Positions 23,033-32,120 of a stretch of 64,000 bases of DNA are shown in pieces. Below the pieces are notes generated by a model, which worked only from the letters and a program-made list of their open reading frames with translations, made no database searches and had not been told where the DNA came from. This DNA comes from Mycobacterium celatum (GTDB taxonomy: Bacteria > Actinomycetota > Actinomycetes > Mycobacteriales > Mycobacteriaceae), in contig NZ_LQOM01000046.1 of the NCBI RefSeq assembly GCF_002101595.1, forward strand, positions 1 to 64,000. The letters run 5' to 3'. Position 1 is the stretch's first letter. Each line of letters starts with the position of its first letter. The position numbers and the translations under genes are program-made.

Positions 23033-23890
23033 GTGACCGCCTCCGACTCGGCCGCCGATCAGCAAACATCACCGCAAGCACCCGACCCGGCCGGACCGCA
23101 CGCCCGCACCGCCGCGTTCTTCGATCTCGACAAGACCATCATCGCCAAGTCCAGCACGCTGGCTTTCAGCAAACCGTTTTTCAACCAGGGCCTGATCAAC
23201 CGCCGCGCGGTGCTCAAATCCAGCTACGCCCAGTTTCTTTATTTACTGTCCGGCGCCGACCACGATCAGATGGACCGGATGCGCATCCACCTGACCAACA
23301 TGTGCACCGGTTGGGACGTGGAGCAGGTCCGCTCGATCGTCAACGAGACCCTGCACGACATCGTCACTCCGCTGGTGTTCGCCGAAGCCGCGGACTTGAT
23401 CGCCGGCCACAAGTTGTGCGGCCGCGACGTCGTGGTGGTGTCGGCCTCCGGCGAGGAGTTGGTGGCGCCGATCGCCCGCGCGCTCGGGGCGACCCATGCG
23501 ATGGCGACTCGCATGGTCGTCGAGGACGGCAAGTACACCGGGGAGATCGGGTTCTACTGCTACGGCGAGGGCAAGGTGCAGGCCATCCGTGAGCTGGCCG
23601 ACCGCGAGGGCTATGCGCTCGAGCACTGCTACGCCTATTCCGACTCGATCACCGACCTGCCGATGCTCGAGGCCGTCGGGCACCCGAGCGTGGTGAACCC
23701 GGACCGCGCCCTGCGCAGGGAGGCGCTCGCTCGCGGCTGGCCGGTGCTCAGCTTCTCGCGGCCGGTGTCGCTGCGCGACCGGATCCCGGCACCGTCGGGG
23801 GCGGCGGTTGCGACGACGGCAGCGGTGGGCGTCAGCGCGCTGGCCGCCGGAGCGGTCACCTACTCGCTGTTGCGCCGCTTCGCGTTCTGA
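23033..23890 (+). CDS. HAD-superfamily IB phosphatase, SerB-like with C-terminal membrane anchor (Rv3661 type)
   Basis: A 285-residue protein with all HAD motifs: FFDLDKT (nucleophile Asp), VVVSASGEE (motif II Ser), GKVQAI (motif III Lys) and YSDSITDLPML (motif IV Asp residues). The C-terminus carries a hydrophobic helix (AVATTAAVGVSALAAGAVTY) and a basic end, so it is probably tail-anchored to the membrane. Related enzymes hydrolyse phosphoserine or lysophospholipid-type phosphomonoesters; the substrate here is unknown. GTG 23033 lies six bases after a -10-like TATGCT (23021-23026), which implies a leaderless mRNA. It is flanked by the 6C and Ms1-type RNAs. Confidence 0.85.
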   Translation: MTASDSAADQQTSPQAPDPAGPHARTAAFFDLDKTIIAKSSTLAFSKPFFNQGLINRRAVLKSSYAQFLYLLSGADHDQMDRMRIHLTNMCTGWDVEQVRSIVNETLHDIVTPLVFAEAADLIAGHKLCGRDVVVVSASGEELVAPIARALGATHAMATRMVVEDGKYTGEIGFYCYGEGKVQAIRELADREGYALEHCYAYSDSITDLPMLEAVGHPSVVNPDRALRREALARGWPVLSFSRPVSLRDRIPAPSGAAVATTAAVGVSALAAGAVTYSLLRRFAF

Positions 23891-23954
23891 CGCTCAGCAA
23901 ACATCTCGACATCCCTGTTGCAATCTCGTTTCGTGGTTTTCACACATTTGGCCC

Positions 23955-23983
23955 TTGATGTGATGGGGGTCACGTAGTACAAA
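23955..23983 (+). promoter_or_regulatory. promoter of the Ms1-type RNA
   Basis: -35 TTGATG (23955-23960), a spacer of exactly 17 bases, and -10 TACAAA (23978-23983) predict a start near 23990. This is one of the best SigA-type promoters in the window, as expected for an abundant RNA. The spacer holds a Crp site. Confidence 0.7.
23959..23974 (+). promoter_or_regulatory. Crp (cAMP receptor protein) binding site in the Ms1 promoter
   Basis: TGTGA-TGGGGG-TCACG matches the mycobacterial Crp consensus TGTGA-N6-TCACA with one difference. It overlaps the end of the -35 box and fills most of the spacer, so bound Crp should block RNA polymerase; repression is therefore inferred. Confidence 0.65.
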
Positions 23984-23989
23984 GGAGAC

Positions 23990-24284
23990 ACGGAAGCCCG
24001 GTGAGGCCAAGGTCGATCCGGAAGAGAAGGTTCGATCTCCCGACCCGGGCCCCCAGCACGGTACCCGGCACCCACGCGGAGCCACAGCCGCGAAGATGGC
24101 AGAAGTGTTGCGGGCCTGCGTAATTGCGAAGAGCGGACGGCCAGGACGGCCCTTTGGGTGGGGCTATGGTCGAGCGCATCGCAAGATCGCCGAGGCCACC
24201 CACGCAGCCCAGAAGTTGCACGCTTGGTAACCGCGGTCCGTGCTAGCGGGCGGCGATCCGAACACCTCGGATCGTCGCCCGCTT
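23990..24284 (+). ncRNA. Ms1/MTS2823-type small RNA
   Basis: A strong promoter on the left and a 16-base-pair terminator-like stem on the right define an RNA of about 295 bases in the gap between the Rv3661 and Rv3662c equivalents. Place, strand and size match MTS2823 of M. tuberculosis and Ms1 of M. smegmatis, which bind core RNA polymerase lacking sigma factor and accumulate in stationary phase. The interior has long pairing stretches (for example CCCGGGCC-rich arms near 24043-24055), as expected for a 6S-like shape. Open frames across it lack ribosome sites. The 435-base gap holds no gene. Confidence 0.85.
24246..24282 (+). terminator. terminator stem of the Ms1-type RNA
   Basis: GCGGGCGGCGATCCGA (24246-24261) pairs with TCGGATCGTCGCCCGC (24267-24282) over 16 positions with one G-T pair and a five-base loop. 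Only a weak T-rich tail follows, typical of mycobacteria. The stem may also stop the convergent dpp operon. Confidence 0.75.
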
Positions 24285-24325
24285 CGCATGTCTGGAACCG
24301 TCCACGAAAGCGCTCGCTGGCAACG

Positions 24326-25069
24326 TCATTGGCCGAGGGATTCGGCGATCGACAGCGCTTCGCGCCCGCCGTCCTGCATGGCCTTGCAGCACAATTTCAG
24401 CCAGGCCGCGATCCCGTCGGGAGTGCCCGCCGCGAATCCGCGTGCGGCGTCGCGATAGTCGGCGGCGCGGCGCATCCAGGTCACCTCCGGCACGCCGAGT
24501 CCGTGCGGGTCCAGTCCGCTGGCGATGGTCACCAGCCGCGACACGGCGCGCGCCACGACGCCGTCGGCGCTGCCGAACGGCGCCAGCGTCAACAGCTCAC
24601 CGTGCGCGACCGCGGCCACGACCGGCGCGGGCGCCCGGGTGCCGCCGCTCACCAGGTCCGCGAGCAGCTCGAGACGCGGCCCGACGTCGGCGTCGGCGCG
24701 GGGCCGGCCTAACCGGTCCTCGTCGACCTGGTCGGCGGCGGCGAGCATGTGCAGTCGGGCCAGCGCCTGCAGCGGCGCCCGCTGCCACACCGCGACGAGG
24801 TTGGTCTCGCCGCCTTCCAGCGCCTGCGCCACCCGCAACGCACCGGCGAAGACCGGGTCGCTGGTGGCCGACTCGTCCAGTTGCAGCGGCCCGCCGTCGA
24901 GCACCGACGACGCCCGCGCCGCCCGCAGCGCGGCCTCGGCCGCGGTCACCGGCCAGCCACGCAGGTTGGCCCGATGCCGATGCGCCCGCCCCAGCGCGTC
25001 GCGGGCAGCCTCGGCGGCGACGGCCACACCGGGCAGCTCCGTCAGCTGGGCCAGCGGGTCAGTGGTCAT
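24326..25069 (-). CDS. degenerate Fic-fold-like protein (Rv3662c type)
   Basis: A 247-residue, mostly helical soluble protein. RAARASSVLDGG resembles the N-terminal part of Fic proteins, and AHGELLTLAPFGSADGVVAR lines up with the Fic core H-x-FxxIHPFxDGNGRxxR, except that the catalytic His of HPF is Ala and the DGNGR loop is altered. If the alignment is right it is a non-catalytic Fic-like protein. Its ATG overlaps the dppD stop (ATGA), so it is the last gene of the dpp operon, ending about 40 bases from the Ms1-type RNA. The function is unknown. Confidence 0.65.
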   Translation of the reverse strand: MTTDPLAQLTELPGVAVAAEAARDALGRAHRHRANLRGWPVTAAEAALRAARASSVLDGGPLQLDESATSDPVFAGALRVAQALEGGETNLVAVWQRAPLQALARLHMLAAADQVDEDRLGRPRADADVGPRLELLADLVSGGTRAPAPVVAAVAHGELLTLAPFGSADGVVARAVSRLVTIASGLDPHGLGVPEVTWMRRAADYRDAARGFAAGTPDGIAAWLKLCCKAMQDGGREALSIAESLGQ

Positions 25070-26715
25070 AGGCCCCGCTCCTCCTCATCGCTTCGCTCTG
25101 CATCGTCACGGGGCGCACGGCGTGTCACCCTATGGGTTGCCGGAATCGCCTCCAGCAGCCGGCGGGTGTACTCGTGGCGGGGCGCGGCGAACAGCTGCTC
25201 GGTGGGCGCCTGCTCGACGACCCCCCCGTCGCGCATCACCAGGACCTCGTCGGCGATCTGCCGAATCACCGCCAGGTCGTGGCTGATGAACAGATAGGTC
25301 AGGCCGAGCGCGGCTTGCAGCTCGGTGAGCAGGTCGAGGATCTGCGCCTGCACGACGACGTCGAGCGCGGACACCGCCTCGTCGCACACCAGGACGTCAG
25401 GGCGCAGCGCCAGTGCCCGCGCTATCGCGACCCGCTGGCGTTGACCGCCCGACAGCTCCCCCGGTCGCCGACTCAGCAGCGACGCCGGCAGCGCGACCTG
25501 GTCGGCCAGCTCACGCACCGACCGTTGGCGCTGCCGACGGTCACCGATCCGATGGATGCGCAGCGGTTCCTCGATGGCGCGCGACACCGAGTACATCGGG
25601 TCCAGGCTGCCGTACGGGTTCTGGAACACCGGCTGTACGCGCCGGCGAAACGCGAACACCGCCCGGCGGTCCAGCGCGGCGATGTCTGAAATAATCAAGC
25701 CGTCGAAAACGACGGTGCCCGAGGTCGGCTGCAGCAGGCCGAGCACCATCCGGGCCAGCGTGGACTTGCCCGAACCCGATTCGCCGGCGATCGCCAGCGT
25801 GGTGCCGCGCGGCAGCCGGAACGACACCTCGTCGACGGCGCGCATCTCGGTGCGCCGCCACGGCACACCGTGGGACTGCCGATAGATTTTGGTCAGCCCG
25901 CTGGCCACTATCACGTCGTCACCGGAAGCTGCGATGTGTGCGGCGGGGGCGCGCAGTGCCGGTGCCGCGGCTACCAGCCGTTTGGTGTAGTCGTGTTGCG
26001 GATCGTTCAGAACCGCTTGTGCCGCACCGGTTTCCACCACCGCGCCGCTGTGCATGACGACCAGTCGCTCGGCCCGTTCGGCGGCCAGCGCCAGATCGTG
26101 GGTGATCAGCAGCAGCGCGGTGTCCAGTTCAGCAGTGAGACGTTGCAGGTGGTCGAGCACCTGACGTTGCACGGTGACATCGAGTGCGGACGTGGGTTCA
26201 TCGGCGATAAGCAGCCGCGGCCGGCCGGCCAGGCCGATCGCGATCAGCGCGCGCTGGCACATGCCGCCGGACAGCTGATGTGGATACCGTCGGGCCTGCG
26301 TTTCCGGATCACGCATACCGGCATGGGAGAGCAGGTCGACGACATCGACATCGCTGATGTTGTTGACGCGCAACGCTTCGCAAACTTGAAAGCCCACCTT
26401 CCACACCGGGTTGAGGTTGGTCATCGGGTCCTGGGGCACGTAGCCGATGCCCGAGCCGCGGATGGCACGCAACGTGCGCTGGTCCGCGGAGGTGATGTCG
26501 GCGCCGTCGAACACGATCCGCCCCGCGGTGATCCGCGCGCCGGGCGGCAGCAACCCGAGAACGGCTGCGGCCGTCGTGGACTTCCCCGAGCCCGATTCGC
26601 CGACGACAGCGACGGTCTGGCCGCGGTGCACGGTCAGGTCCGCCCTCTGGACCGCTGGGGCGTCGTCGCCGAAGCGGACTTCGAGACCTTCGACACTCAA
26701 CAAAGGTGGGTTCAT
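25066..26715 (-). CDS. dppD: DppD, fused two-domain ABC ATPase of the peptide/heme importer
   Basis: A 549-residue protein with two complete nucleotide-binding domains: domain 1 ([34 protein letters not shown]) and domain 2 (GESGSGKST again, [25 protein letters not shown]). The signature in domain 1 has Met in place of the usual Gln-adjacent residue. It energises import of peptides through DppBC; in M. tuberculosis the DppABCD system also takes up heme. ATG 26715 overlaps the dppC stop (ATGA); the longer open frame to 27141 lies within dppC. Confidence 0.92.
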   Translation of the reverse strand: MNPPLLSVEGLEVRFGDDAPAVQRADLTVHRGQTVAVVGESGSGKSTTAAAVLGLLPPGARITAGRIVFDGADITSADQRTLRAIRGSGIGYVPQDPMTNLNPVWKVGFQVCEALRVNNISDVDVVDLLSHAGMRDPETQARRYPHQLSGGMCQRALIAIGLAGRPRLLIADEPTSALDVTVQRQVLDHLQRLTAELDTALLLITHDLALAAERAERLVVMHSGAVVETGAAQAVLNDPQHDYTKRLVAAAPALRAPAAHIAASGDDVIVASGLTKIYRQSHGVPWRRTEMRAVDEVSFRLPRGTTLAIAGESGSGKSTLARMVLGLLQPTSGTVVFDGLIISDIAALDRRAVFAFRRRVQPVFQNPYGSLDPMYSVSRAIEEPLRIHRIGDRRQRQRSVRELADQVALPASLLSRRPGELSGGQRQRVAIARALALRPDVLVCDEAVSALDVVVQAQILDLLTELQAALGLTYLFISHDLAVIRQIADEVLVMRDGGVVEQAPTEQLFAAPRHEYTRRLLEAIPATHRVTRRAPRDDAERSDEEERGL

Positions 26716-27542
26716 GCCCGCCACGCCCGCGACCCCGGATCGAGGGCGTCGCGCAGGACGTCGCCCATCATCATGAACCCCAGCACGGTAATCGCTAGTG
26801 CGCCAGCGGGATAGAACAAGATCGGCGAGCCTGCCCGCAGCCGGGTCTGCGCCACGTTGATGTCGCCACCCCACGACACCACCGACGGCGGCAGCCCCAC
26901 ACCGAGGTACGACAACGTCGCCTCGGTGACGATGAACACCCCCAATGCGATGGTCGCCACGGCGATCACCGGGCCGATGGCGTTGGGCACCGCGTGGCGC
27001 ACCAGGATGCCGAACCTGCCCAGGCCCAACGCTTTTGCCGCCAGGACATAATCGCTGCCCCGCACTTCGAGCACCGCGCCGCGGGCGATCCGGGCGATCT
27101 GCGGCCAGCCGAATACCGCCAGGATCGCGATCACCGTCCACACCGTGCGGTGGTGCACGACCTGCATCAGCACAATGGCGGCCAGCAGCAACGGGATAGC
27201 GAAGAAGACGTCGGCCACGCGGGAGACCAACGTATCGAGCCAGCCACCGTAGAAGCCGGCCAGCGCCCCCAGCACGCCGCCGACGACGAACACCAGCATG
27301 GTGGCACCCAGGCCGACGACGATCGATGCGCGCGCACCGTACACCGTGCGCGCATAGATGTCATGGCCCTGGAGGTCGGTGCCGAACCAGTGCGCCGACG
27401 AGGGAGCAAGCAGGCTCTGGTTGGGGTCGGCGTAGCCGGGATCGGCGCCGGTGAACAGCGCCGGGAATGCGGCGACGACGAGCATGAACCCGATAAGCAC
27501 CGCTGCGACAAGGAATTTCGGCCTGCGCCACAGCTCAGCCAT
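26712..27542 (-). CDS. dppC: DppC, ABC importer permease
   Basis: A 276-residue permease with an N-terminal membrane helix, a periplasmic loop holding WFGTDLQGHDIYART (the OppC N-terminal hallmark) and five more helices, including the coupling-helix motif EVRGSDYVLAAKALGLG. It forms the channel with DppB. ATG 27542 (MAELWRRPKF) overlaps the dppB stop by eight bases; ATG 27569 would overlap more. Cytoplasmic membrane. Confidence 0.9.
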   Translation of the reverse strand: MAELWRRPKFLVAAVLIGFMLVVAAFPALFTGADPGYADPNQSLLAPSSAHWFGTDLQGHDIYARTVYGARASIVVGLGATMLVFVVGGVLGALAGFYGGWLDTLVSRVADVFFAIPLLLAAIVLMQVVHHRTVWTVIAILAVFGWPQIARIARGAVLEVRGSDYVLAAKALGLGRFGILVRHAVPNAIGPVIAVATIALGVFIVTEATLSYLGVGLPPSVVSWGGDINVAQTRLRAGSPILFYPAGALAITVLGFMMMGDVLRDALDPGSRAWRA

Positions 27543-28461
27543 AACGAATCCTGGGATCCAGCGCCGCATACAGCAGATCCACCAGCAGGTTGGTCACCAG
27601 GTAGACGACCACAAGTACCGTCACGATCGACACCACCGTCGGCGCCTCCTGGCGGGTGACCGCCTGGTAGAGCACGCCGCCGACGCCGTGGATGTTGAAG
27701 ATCCCTTCGGTGACGATCGCTCCGCCCATCAGCGCGCCGAGGTCCGCTCCCAGGAAGGTCACCACTGGAATCAGCGAATTACGCAGAATGTGCACCGTCA
27801 CCACCCGCGGCCGCGACAATCCCTTGGCGGTGGCGGTGCGCACGTAGTCGGCGTGGGCGTTAGCGGCCACCGCGGAACGGGTCAACCGCACCACGTAGGC
27901 GAACGACACCGAACCCAGCACGATGCCGGGTAACAGCAGCCGCCCGAACGTCGGCTGGTCGCCGACCGTGACCGCGGCGATGCCCAACCGAACCCCAAAG
28001 ACGAACTGCGCCAAGAACCCCAGCACGAAGATCGGGACAGCGATGATGGCAAGACTGGCGATCAGCACGCCGGCGTCGAAAATGCCGCCCCGGCGCAGCC
28101 CGGCGATCACCCCGAACCCGACGCCTGCCACCGCCTCCACCGCCAGCGCGATCAACGCCAGCCGGATTGTCACCGGAAATGCTTGGGCCAGAACGGTTGT
28201 CACCGGCAGGCCGGAGTAGGCGCGGCCCAGGTCGCCGCGCAGGATGCCGCCCAGGTAGTGCAGGTACTGCAGCCAGAACGGGTCGTCGAGGTGGTATTGC
28301 ACGCGCAGTTGTGCGGCCACCGCGGGACTCAGTGGCCGGTCCCCTCCCAGCGCGGCGATCGGGTCGCCGGGCAACAGGAAGACCATCCCGTAGATCAGCA
28401 GCGTGGCGCCGAGGAAGACCGGGACCATGACCGCGATGCGCCGCGCGACATACCAGCCCAT
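27535..28461 (-). CDS. dppB: DppB, ABC importer permease
   Basis: A 308-residue permease starting MGWYVARRIAVMVPVFLG, with about six helices and the coupling motif HADYVRTATAKGLSRPRV (EAA loop). It pairs with DppC to form the translocation path for substrate delivered by the lipoprotein DppA. The start lies one base beyond the dppA stop region, so the whole operon is tightly packed. Confidence 0.92.
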   Translation of the reverse strand: MGWYVARRIAVMVPVFLGATLLIYGMVFLLPGDPIAALGGDRPLSPAVAAQLRVQYHLDDPFWLQYLHYLGGILRGDLGRAYSGLPVTTVLAQAFPVTIRLALIALAVEAVAGVGFGVIAGLRRGGIFDAGVLIASLAIIAVPIFVLGFLAQFVFGVRLGIAAVTVGDQPTFGRLLLPGIVLGSVSFAYVVRLTRSAVAANAHADYVRTATAKGLSRPRVVTVHILRNSLIPVVTFLGADLGALMGGAIVTEGIFNIHGVGGVLYQAVTRQEAPTVVSIVTVLVVVYLVTNLLVDLLYAALDPRIRYG

Positions 28462-28462
28462 C

Positions 28463-30058
28463 TCAGGCCTTCACGATGTGTTCGTAGTCGGGCAGGCCGT
28501 TCCAGGTGAGCACCACGTTGCTGACCGCCGACGATCGCCCGGCCACGGAGACGATGTACCACAGCGGTACGACGGGCATGTCGTGCAACAGGATTCGCTG
28601 AGCCTCGTTGGTCAGCGTGTAGGACTGCGCCAGGTTGGGGGCGGCGGCGGCGCGCGCCAGCGCCGCGTCGAAACGCGGGTTGCTGTAGCCGACGTCGTTG
28701 GCTCCGGCGCCGGTGACGAACAGGGGTTCCAAGAAGCTGAGCATCGACGGGTAGTCGCCCTGCCAGCCGGCCCGAAACGCCGTGGTGATGCTGCGGCTAG
28801 TGATCTGGGTGCGAAAGCCGGCGAAGGTGGGTTGCGGCGCGCCGACCGCGTCGATGCCCAGCACGTTCTTGATGCTGTTGGCCACCGCGTCCACCCACTC
28901 CTGATGGCCGCCGTCGGCGTTGTAGCCGATCGCGTACTGGCCGCTCCACGGCGCGATGGCATCGGCCTGTGCCCACAGCCGCCGCGCCCGGTCGGGGTCG
29001 AAGTTCAGCGCGTCGTTGCCGACGATGTCGGGGTTGTAGCCGGGCAGCGAGCTGGCGGTGAAATCGCGGGCGGGCTCGCATGTTCCGTTGAAGATCTGCC
29101 GGCAGATCTGCGGGCGGTTGATCGCCGCCGCCAGCGCGAGCCGGCGCAGCCGGCCCTCTTCTCCGCCGAAATGCGCCAGCCGCAGCGGGGTGTCAAGCGT
29201 GCGGTTGGTCGCGGCGGGGGCGGAGACCGCGCGATCGCCCAGGTCTTTGCGGTAGACCGGCAGCACACTGGGCGGAATACTGTCCAGCACATCGAGATTG
29301 GCCGACAGCAGGTCGGCGTAGGCGGTGTCGAGGTTGGCGTAGAGGACGAAACGCAGCCCCTTGTTCCGCGGCACCCGGTTGCCGTGGTATCCGGGGTTGG
29401 GCTCCAACTCGATTTTGACATTGTGCAGCCAGGCGTCCCGGTCGGCGAGCCGGTAGGGGCCGTTGCCGATCGGGTGCTGCCCGAACGCCGCCATGTCCTT
29501 GAATGCCACCGCCGGCAGCGGATAGAAGGGCGAAAACCCAAGGCGCAGTTCGAAGTCGATGGTCGGCTCGTTGAGCCGGACGGTGAACTGGTGGTCGTCG
29601 ACAACCCGCAGGCCGGACATGGTGTGGGCGGCGGGCTCGGCGGCCGCGACGTCGTCAAAGCCCGCGATAGGGCTGAACAGGCTTTGCTGCAGTTGAGCAT
29701 TGGTGGACAGCGCCCCGTAGTTCCAGGCGTCGACGAACGAGTGCGCGGTCACCGGCGAGCCGTCGGAAAACGTCCATCCCGGTTTGAGCGTGATCGTGTA
29801 GTTGACGTTGTCGGTGGTCTCGATCGACTGCGCTACTTCCAGCGACGGTGCGCCCTTGGCGTCATACGATGTCAGCCCGGCGAACAGCCGGTCGATGACG
29901 CGCCCGCCGTTGGTGTCGTTGGTGTTGGTGGGGATCAGCGGGTTTTGCGGCTCGCCGGCGTTGACGATCACCACGTGCGGGTTGACGGCCGGCCCCGCGC
30001 AGCCGGTCAGCGACACGACGATGGCCGCCACCGCCGCGATGACCCGCCTCCGACGCAA
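28463..30058 (-). CDS. dppA: DppA, substrate-binding lipoprotein
   Basis: A 531-residue family 5 solute-binding protein. A basic signal (MRRRRVIAAVAAIVVS) ends in the lipobox LTGC, so the mature protein is lipid-anchored outside the membrane. The body shows the peptide-binding-protein blocks TITLKPGWTFSDGSPVTAHS and GPYRLADRDAW. In M. tuberculosis DppA binds tetrapeptides and heme. The start is TTG 30058, decided by a perfect AGGAGG eight bases upstream. First gene of dppABCD-Rv3662c. Confidence 0.92.
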   Translation of the reverse strand: MRRRRVIAAVAAIVVSLTGCAGPAVNPHVVIVNAGEPQNPLIPTNTNDTNGGRVIDRLFAGLTSYDAKGAPSLEVAQSIETTDNVNYTITLKPGWTFSDGSPVTAHSFVDAWNYGALSTNAQLQQSLFSPIAGFDDVAAAEPAAHTMSGLRVVDDHQFTVRLNEPTIDFELRLGFSPFYPLPAVAFKDMAAFGQHPIGNGPYRLADRDAWLHNVKIELEPNPGYHGNRVPRNKGLRFVLYANLDTAYADLLSANLDVLDSIPPSVLPVYRKDLGDRAVSAPAATNRTLDTPLRLAHFGGEEGRLRRLALAAAINRPQICRQIFNGTCEPARDFTASSLPGYNPDIVGNDALNFDPDRARRLWAQADAIAPWSGQYAIGYNADGGHQEWVDAVANSIKNVLGIDAVGAPQPTFAGFRTQITSRSITTAFRAGWQGDYPSMLSFLEPLFVTGAGANDVGYSNPRFDAALARAAAAPNLAQSYTLTNEAQRILLHDMPVVPLWYIVSVAGRSSAVSNVVLTWNGLPDYEHIVKA

Positions 30059-30089
30059 GCTGGCCTCCTCCCATAACTGGTCACCGAGA

Positions 30090-30136
30090 CTGTAGTTGGC
30101 GCGCGGAATGCCAAGTGGAGACCACGCTAACTACAG
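30090..30136. promoter_or_regulatory. 12-base inverted repeat between dppA and acs
   Basis: CTGTAGTTGGCG (30090-30101) and CGCTAACTACAG (30125-30136) pair at 11 of 12 positions with 23 bases between them, in the divergent promoter region. Half-sites spaced about three helical turns apart suggest an operator for a dimeric or looping regulator of either gene. No known mycobacterial regulator site is recognised. Confidence 0.45.
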
Positions 30137-30176
30137 GCTCGGCGCGGCCACCGCCGTACTGATTAGGCTCGACACC

Positions 30177-32120
30177 GTGAGCGAAGCGTCGGCATACCCG
30201 CCGCCACCGGAGTTCGTAAAGCAGGCGAACGTCAGCGAGGAGGCATACCGCGAGGCTGAGCAGGACCGGCTGGCGTTCTGGGCCAAGCAGGCCAACCGGT
30301 TGTCCTGGGCGACGCCGTTCGCGCAGGTGCTGGACTGGTCGGATGCGCCGTTCGCCAAGTGGTTCGTCGGCGGCAGGCTCAACGTCGCCTACAACTGCGT
30401 GGACCGGCACGTCGAGGCCGGCCATGGCGACCGCACTGCCATCTACTGGGAGGGTGAGCCAGTCGACGAGAGCCGTGTCCTGACCTACGCCGACCTGCAA
30501 ACCGAGGTGTGCAAGGCCGCCAACGCGCTGAGCGGCCTGGGGCTGGTCGCCGGCGACCGAGTCGCTATTTATCTGCCGATGATTCCCGAGGCGCTCATCG
30601 CGATGCTGGCCTGTGCGCGGCTGGGCATCATGCACAGCGTCGTGTTCGCCGGTTTCACCGCCAACGCGCTGCGCGCCCGAATCGCCGACGCCGAGGCCAG
30701 ATTACTGATCACCGCCGACGGGCAGTTCCGCCGCGGCAAGCCGATGCCGCTGAAGGAGGCGGCCGACGAGGCAGTCGGCGACGACAGCCCCGTCGAGCAT
30801 GTCCTGGTGGTCCGGCGCACCGGAATCGACGTGCCGTGGACCGACGGCCGCGACCTGTGGTGGCACGAAACCGTCGACCCGGCGCCGGCCGAACACACCC
30901 CGGAAGCCTTCGACGCCGAACACCCGCTGTTTTTGCTCTACACGTCGGGCACCACCGGCAAGCCCAAGGGCATCATGCACACCAGCGGCGGCTTCCTCAC
31001 CCAGTCGTCGTTCACCCACTACGGCATCTTCGACATCAAGCCGCAGACCGATGTGTTCTGGTGCACCGCCGACATCGGCTGGGTCACCGGGCACACCTAC
31101 AGCGTCTACGGGCCGCTGTCCAACGGCGTGACCCAGATTCTTTACGAGGGCACGCCCGCCTCCCCCAGTGAGCACCGCCATTTCGAGGTCATCGAATCCT
31201 ACGGCGTCACAATCTATTACGCGGCGCCCACGTTGATCCGGACGTTCATGAAGTGGGGCCGAGAGATTCCGGACGCCCACGACCTGTCCAGCCTGCGGTT
31301 GCTGGGGTCGGTCGGCGAGCCGATCAATCCGCATGCCTGGCGCTGGTATCGCGACGTCCTCGGTGCCGGCAAGACCCCGGTGGTGGACACCTGGTGGCAG
31401 ACCGAGACCGGCGCCGCGATGATCTCGCCGCTTCCCGGCGTGGCCGCCGCCAAGCCCGGTTCGGCGATGACCCCGCTGCCCGGCATCTCCGCCAAGATCG
31501 TCGACGACGACGGCAACCAACTGACGCCACCGCAAACCGACGAAGGCGAGCATGCCACCGGCTATCTGGTCGTCGATCAGCCCTGGCCGGCCATGCTGCG
31601 CGGCATCTGGGGCGACCCGGACCGCTACCGCGAAACGTACTGGTCCAAATTCGCCAAGCAGGGCTGGTATTTCGCCGGCGACAGCGCCCGCTACGACCCC
31701 GACGGCGACATCTGGGTGGTCGGCCGCATCGACGACGTGATGAACGTGTCCGGGCATCGGATCTCCACCGCCGAGGTGGAGTCGGCGCTCGTCGGGCATT
31801 CCGGGGTGGCCGAGGCCGCGGTCGTCGGGGCCAGCGACGAGACCACCGGACAGGCGATCTGCGCTTTCGTCGTGCTGCAGGCTGATCAGCCGGAGACCCT
31901 CGGCGAGGAGATCATCGACGAGCTGCGCGGGCACGTCGCCAAGGAGATCTCGCCGATCGCCCGGCCGCGAGAGCTGCACGTGGTACCCGAGCTGCCGAAG
32001 ACCCGCAGCGGCAAGATCATGCGCCGGCTGCTGCGCGACATCGCCGAGAACCGGGAACTGGGCGACACCTCGACGCTGCTGGACCCAGGCGTGTTCGACG
32101 CGATCCGCGCGGCTAAGTGA
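30177..32120 (+). CDS. acs: acetyl-coenzyme A synthetase
   Basis: A 647-residue adenylate-forming enzyme that converts acetate, ATP and CoA to acetyl-CoA in the cytosol. The P-loop is LLYTSGTTGKPKG, the acetate-pocket region is DIGWVTGHTYSVYGPL, and the C-terminal lid carries PKTRSGKIMRRLLRD, whose Lys is the known site of inhibitory acetylation in this family (in mycobacteria by a cAMP-dependent acetyltransferase). GTG 30177 lies seven bases after the -10-like TAGGCT (30164-30169), so the mRNA is probably leaderless; the open frame to 30096 is rejected. Confidence 0.95.
   Translation: MSEASAYPPPPEFVKQANVSEEAYREAEQDRLAFWAKQANRLSWATPFAQVLDWSDAPFAKWFVGGRLNVAYNCVDRHVEAGHGDRTAIYWEGEPVDESRVLTYADLQTEVCKAANALSGLGLVAGDRVAIYLPMIPEALIAMLACARLGIMHSVVFAGFTANALRARIADAEARLLITADGQFRRGKPMPLKEAADEAVGDDSPVEHVLVVRRTGIDVPWTDGRDLWWHETVDPAPAEHTPEAFDAEHPLFLLYTSGTTGKPKGIMHTSGGFLTQSSFTHYGIFDIKPQTDVFWCTADIGWVTGHTYSVYGPLSNGVTQILYEGTPASPSEHRHFEVIESYGVTIYYAAPTLIRTFMKWGREIPDAHDLSSLRLLGSVGEPINPHAWRWYRDVLGAGKTPVVDTWWQTETGAAMISPLPGVAAAKPGSAMTPLPGISAKIVDDDGNQLTPPQTDEGEHATGYLVVDQPWPAMLRGIWGDPDRYRETYWSKFAKQGWYFAGDSARYDPDGDIWVVGRIDDVMNVSGHRISTAEVESALVGHSGVAEAAVVGASDETTGQAICAFVVLQADQPETLGEEIIDELRGHVAKEISPIARPRELHVVPELPKTRSGKIMRRLLRDIAENRELGDTSTLLDPGVFDAIRAAK

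Noticed and set aside
23970-24221. Open frames over the Ms1-type RNA
   Set aside because: No ribosome sites, no family resemblance, and the strong promoter plus terminator fit a non-coding RNA.
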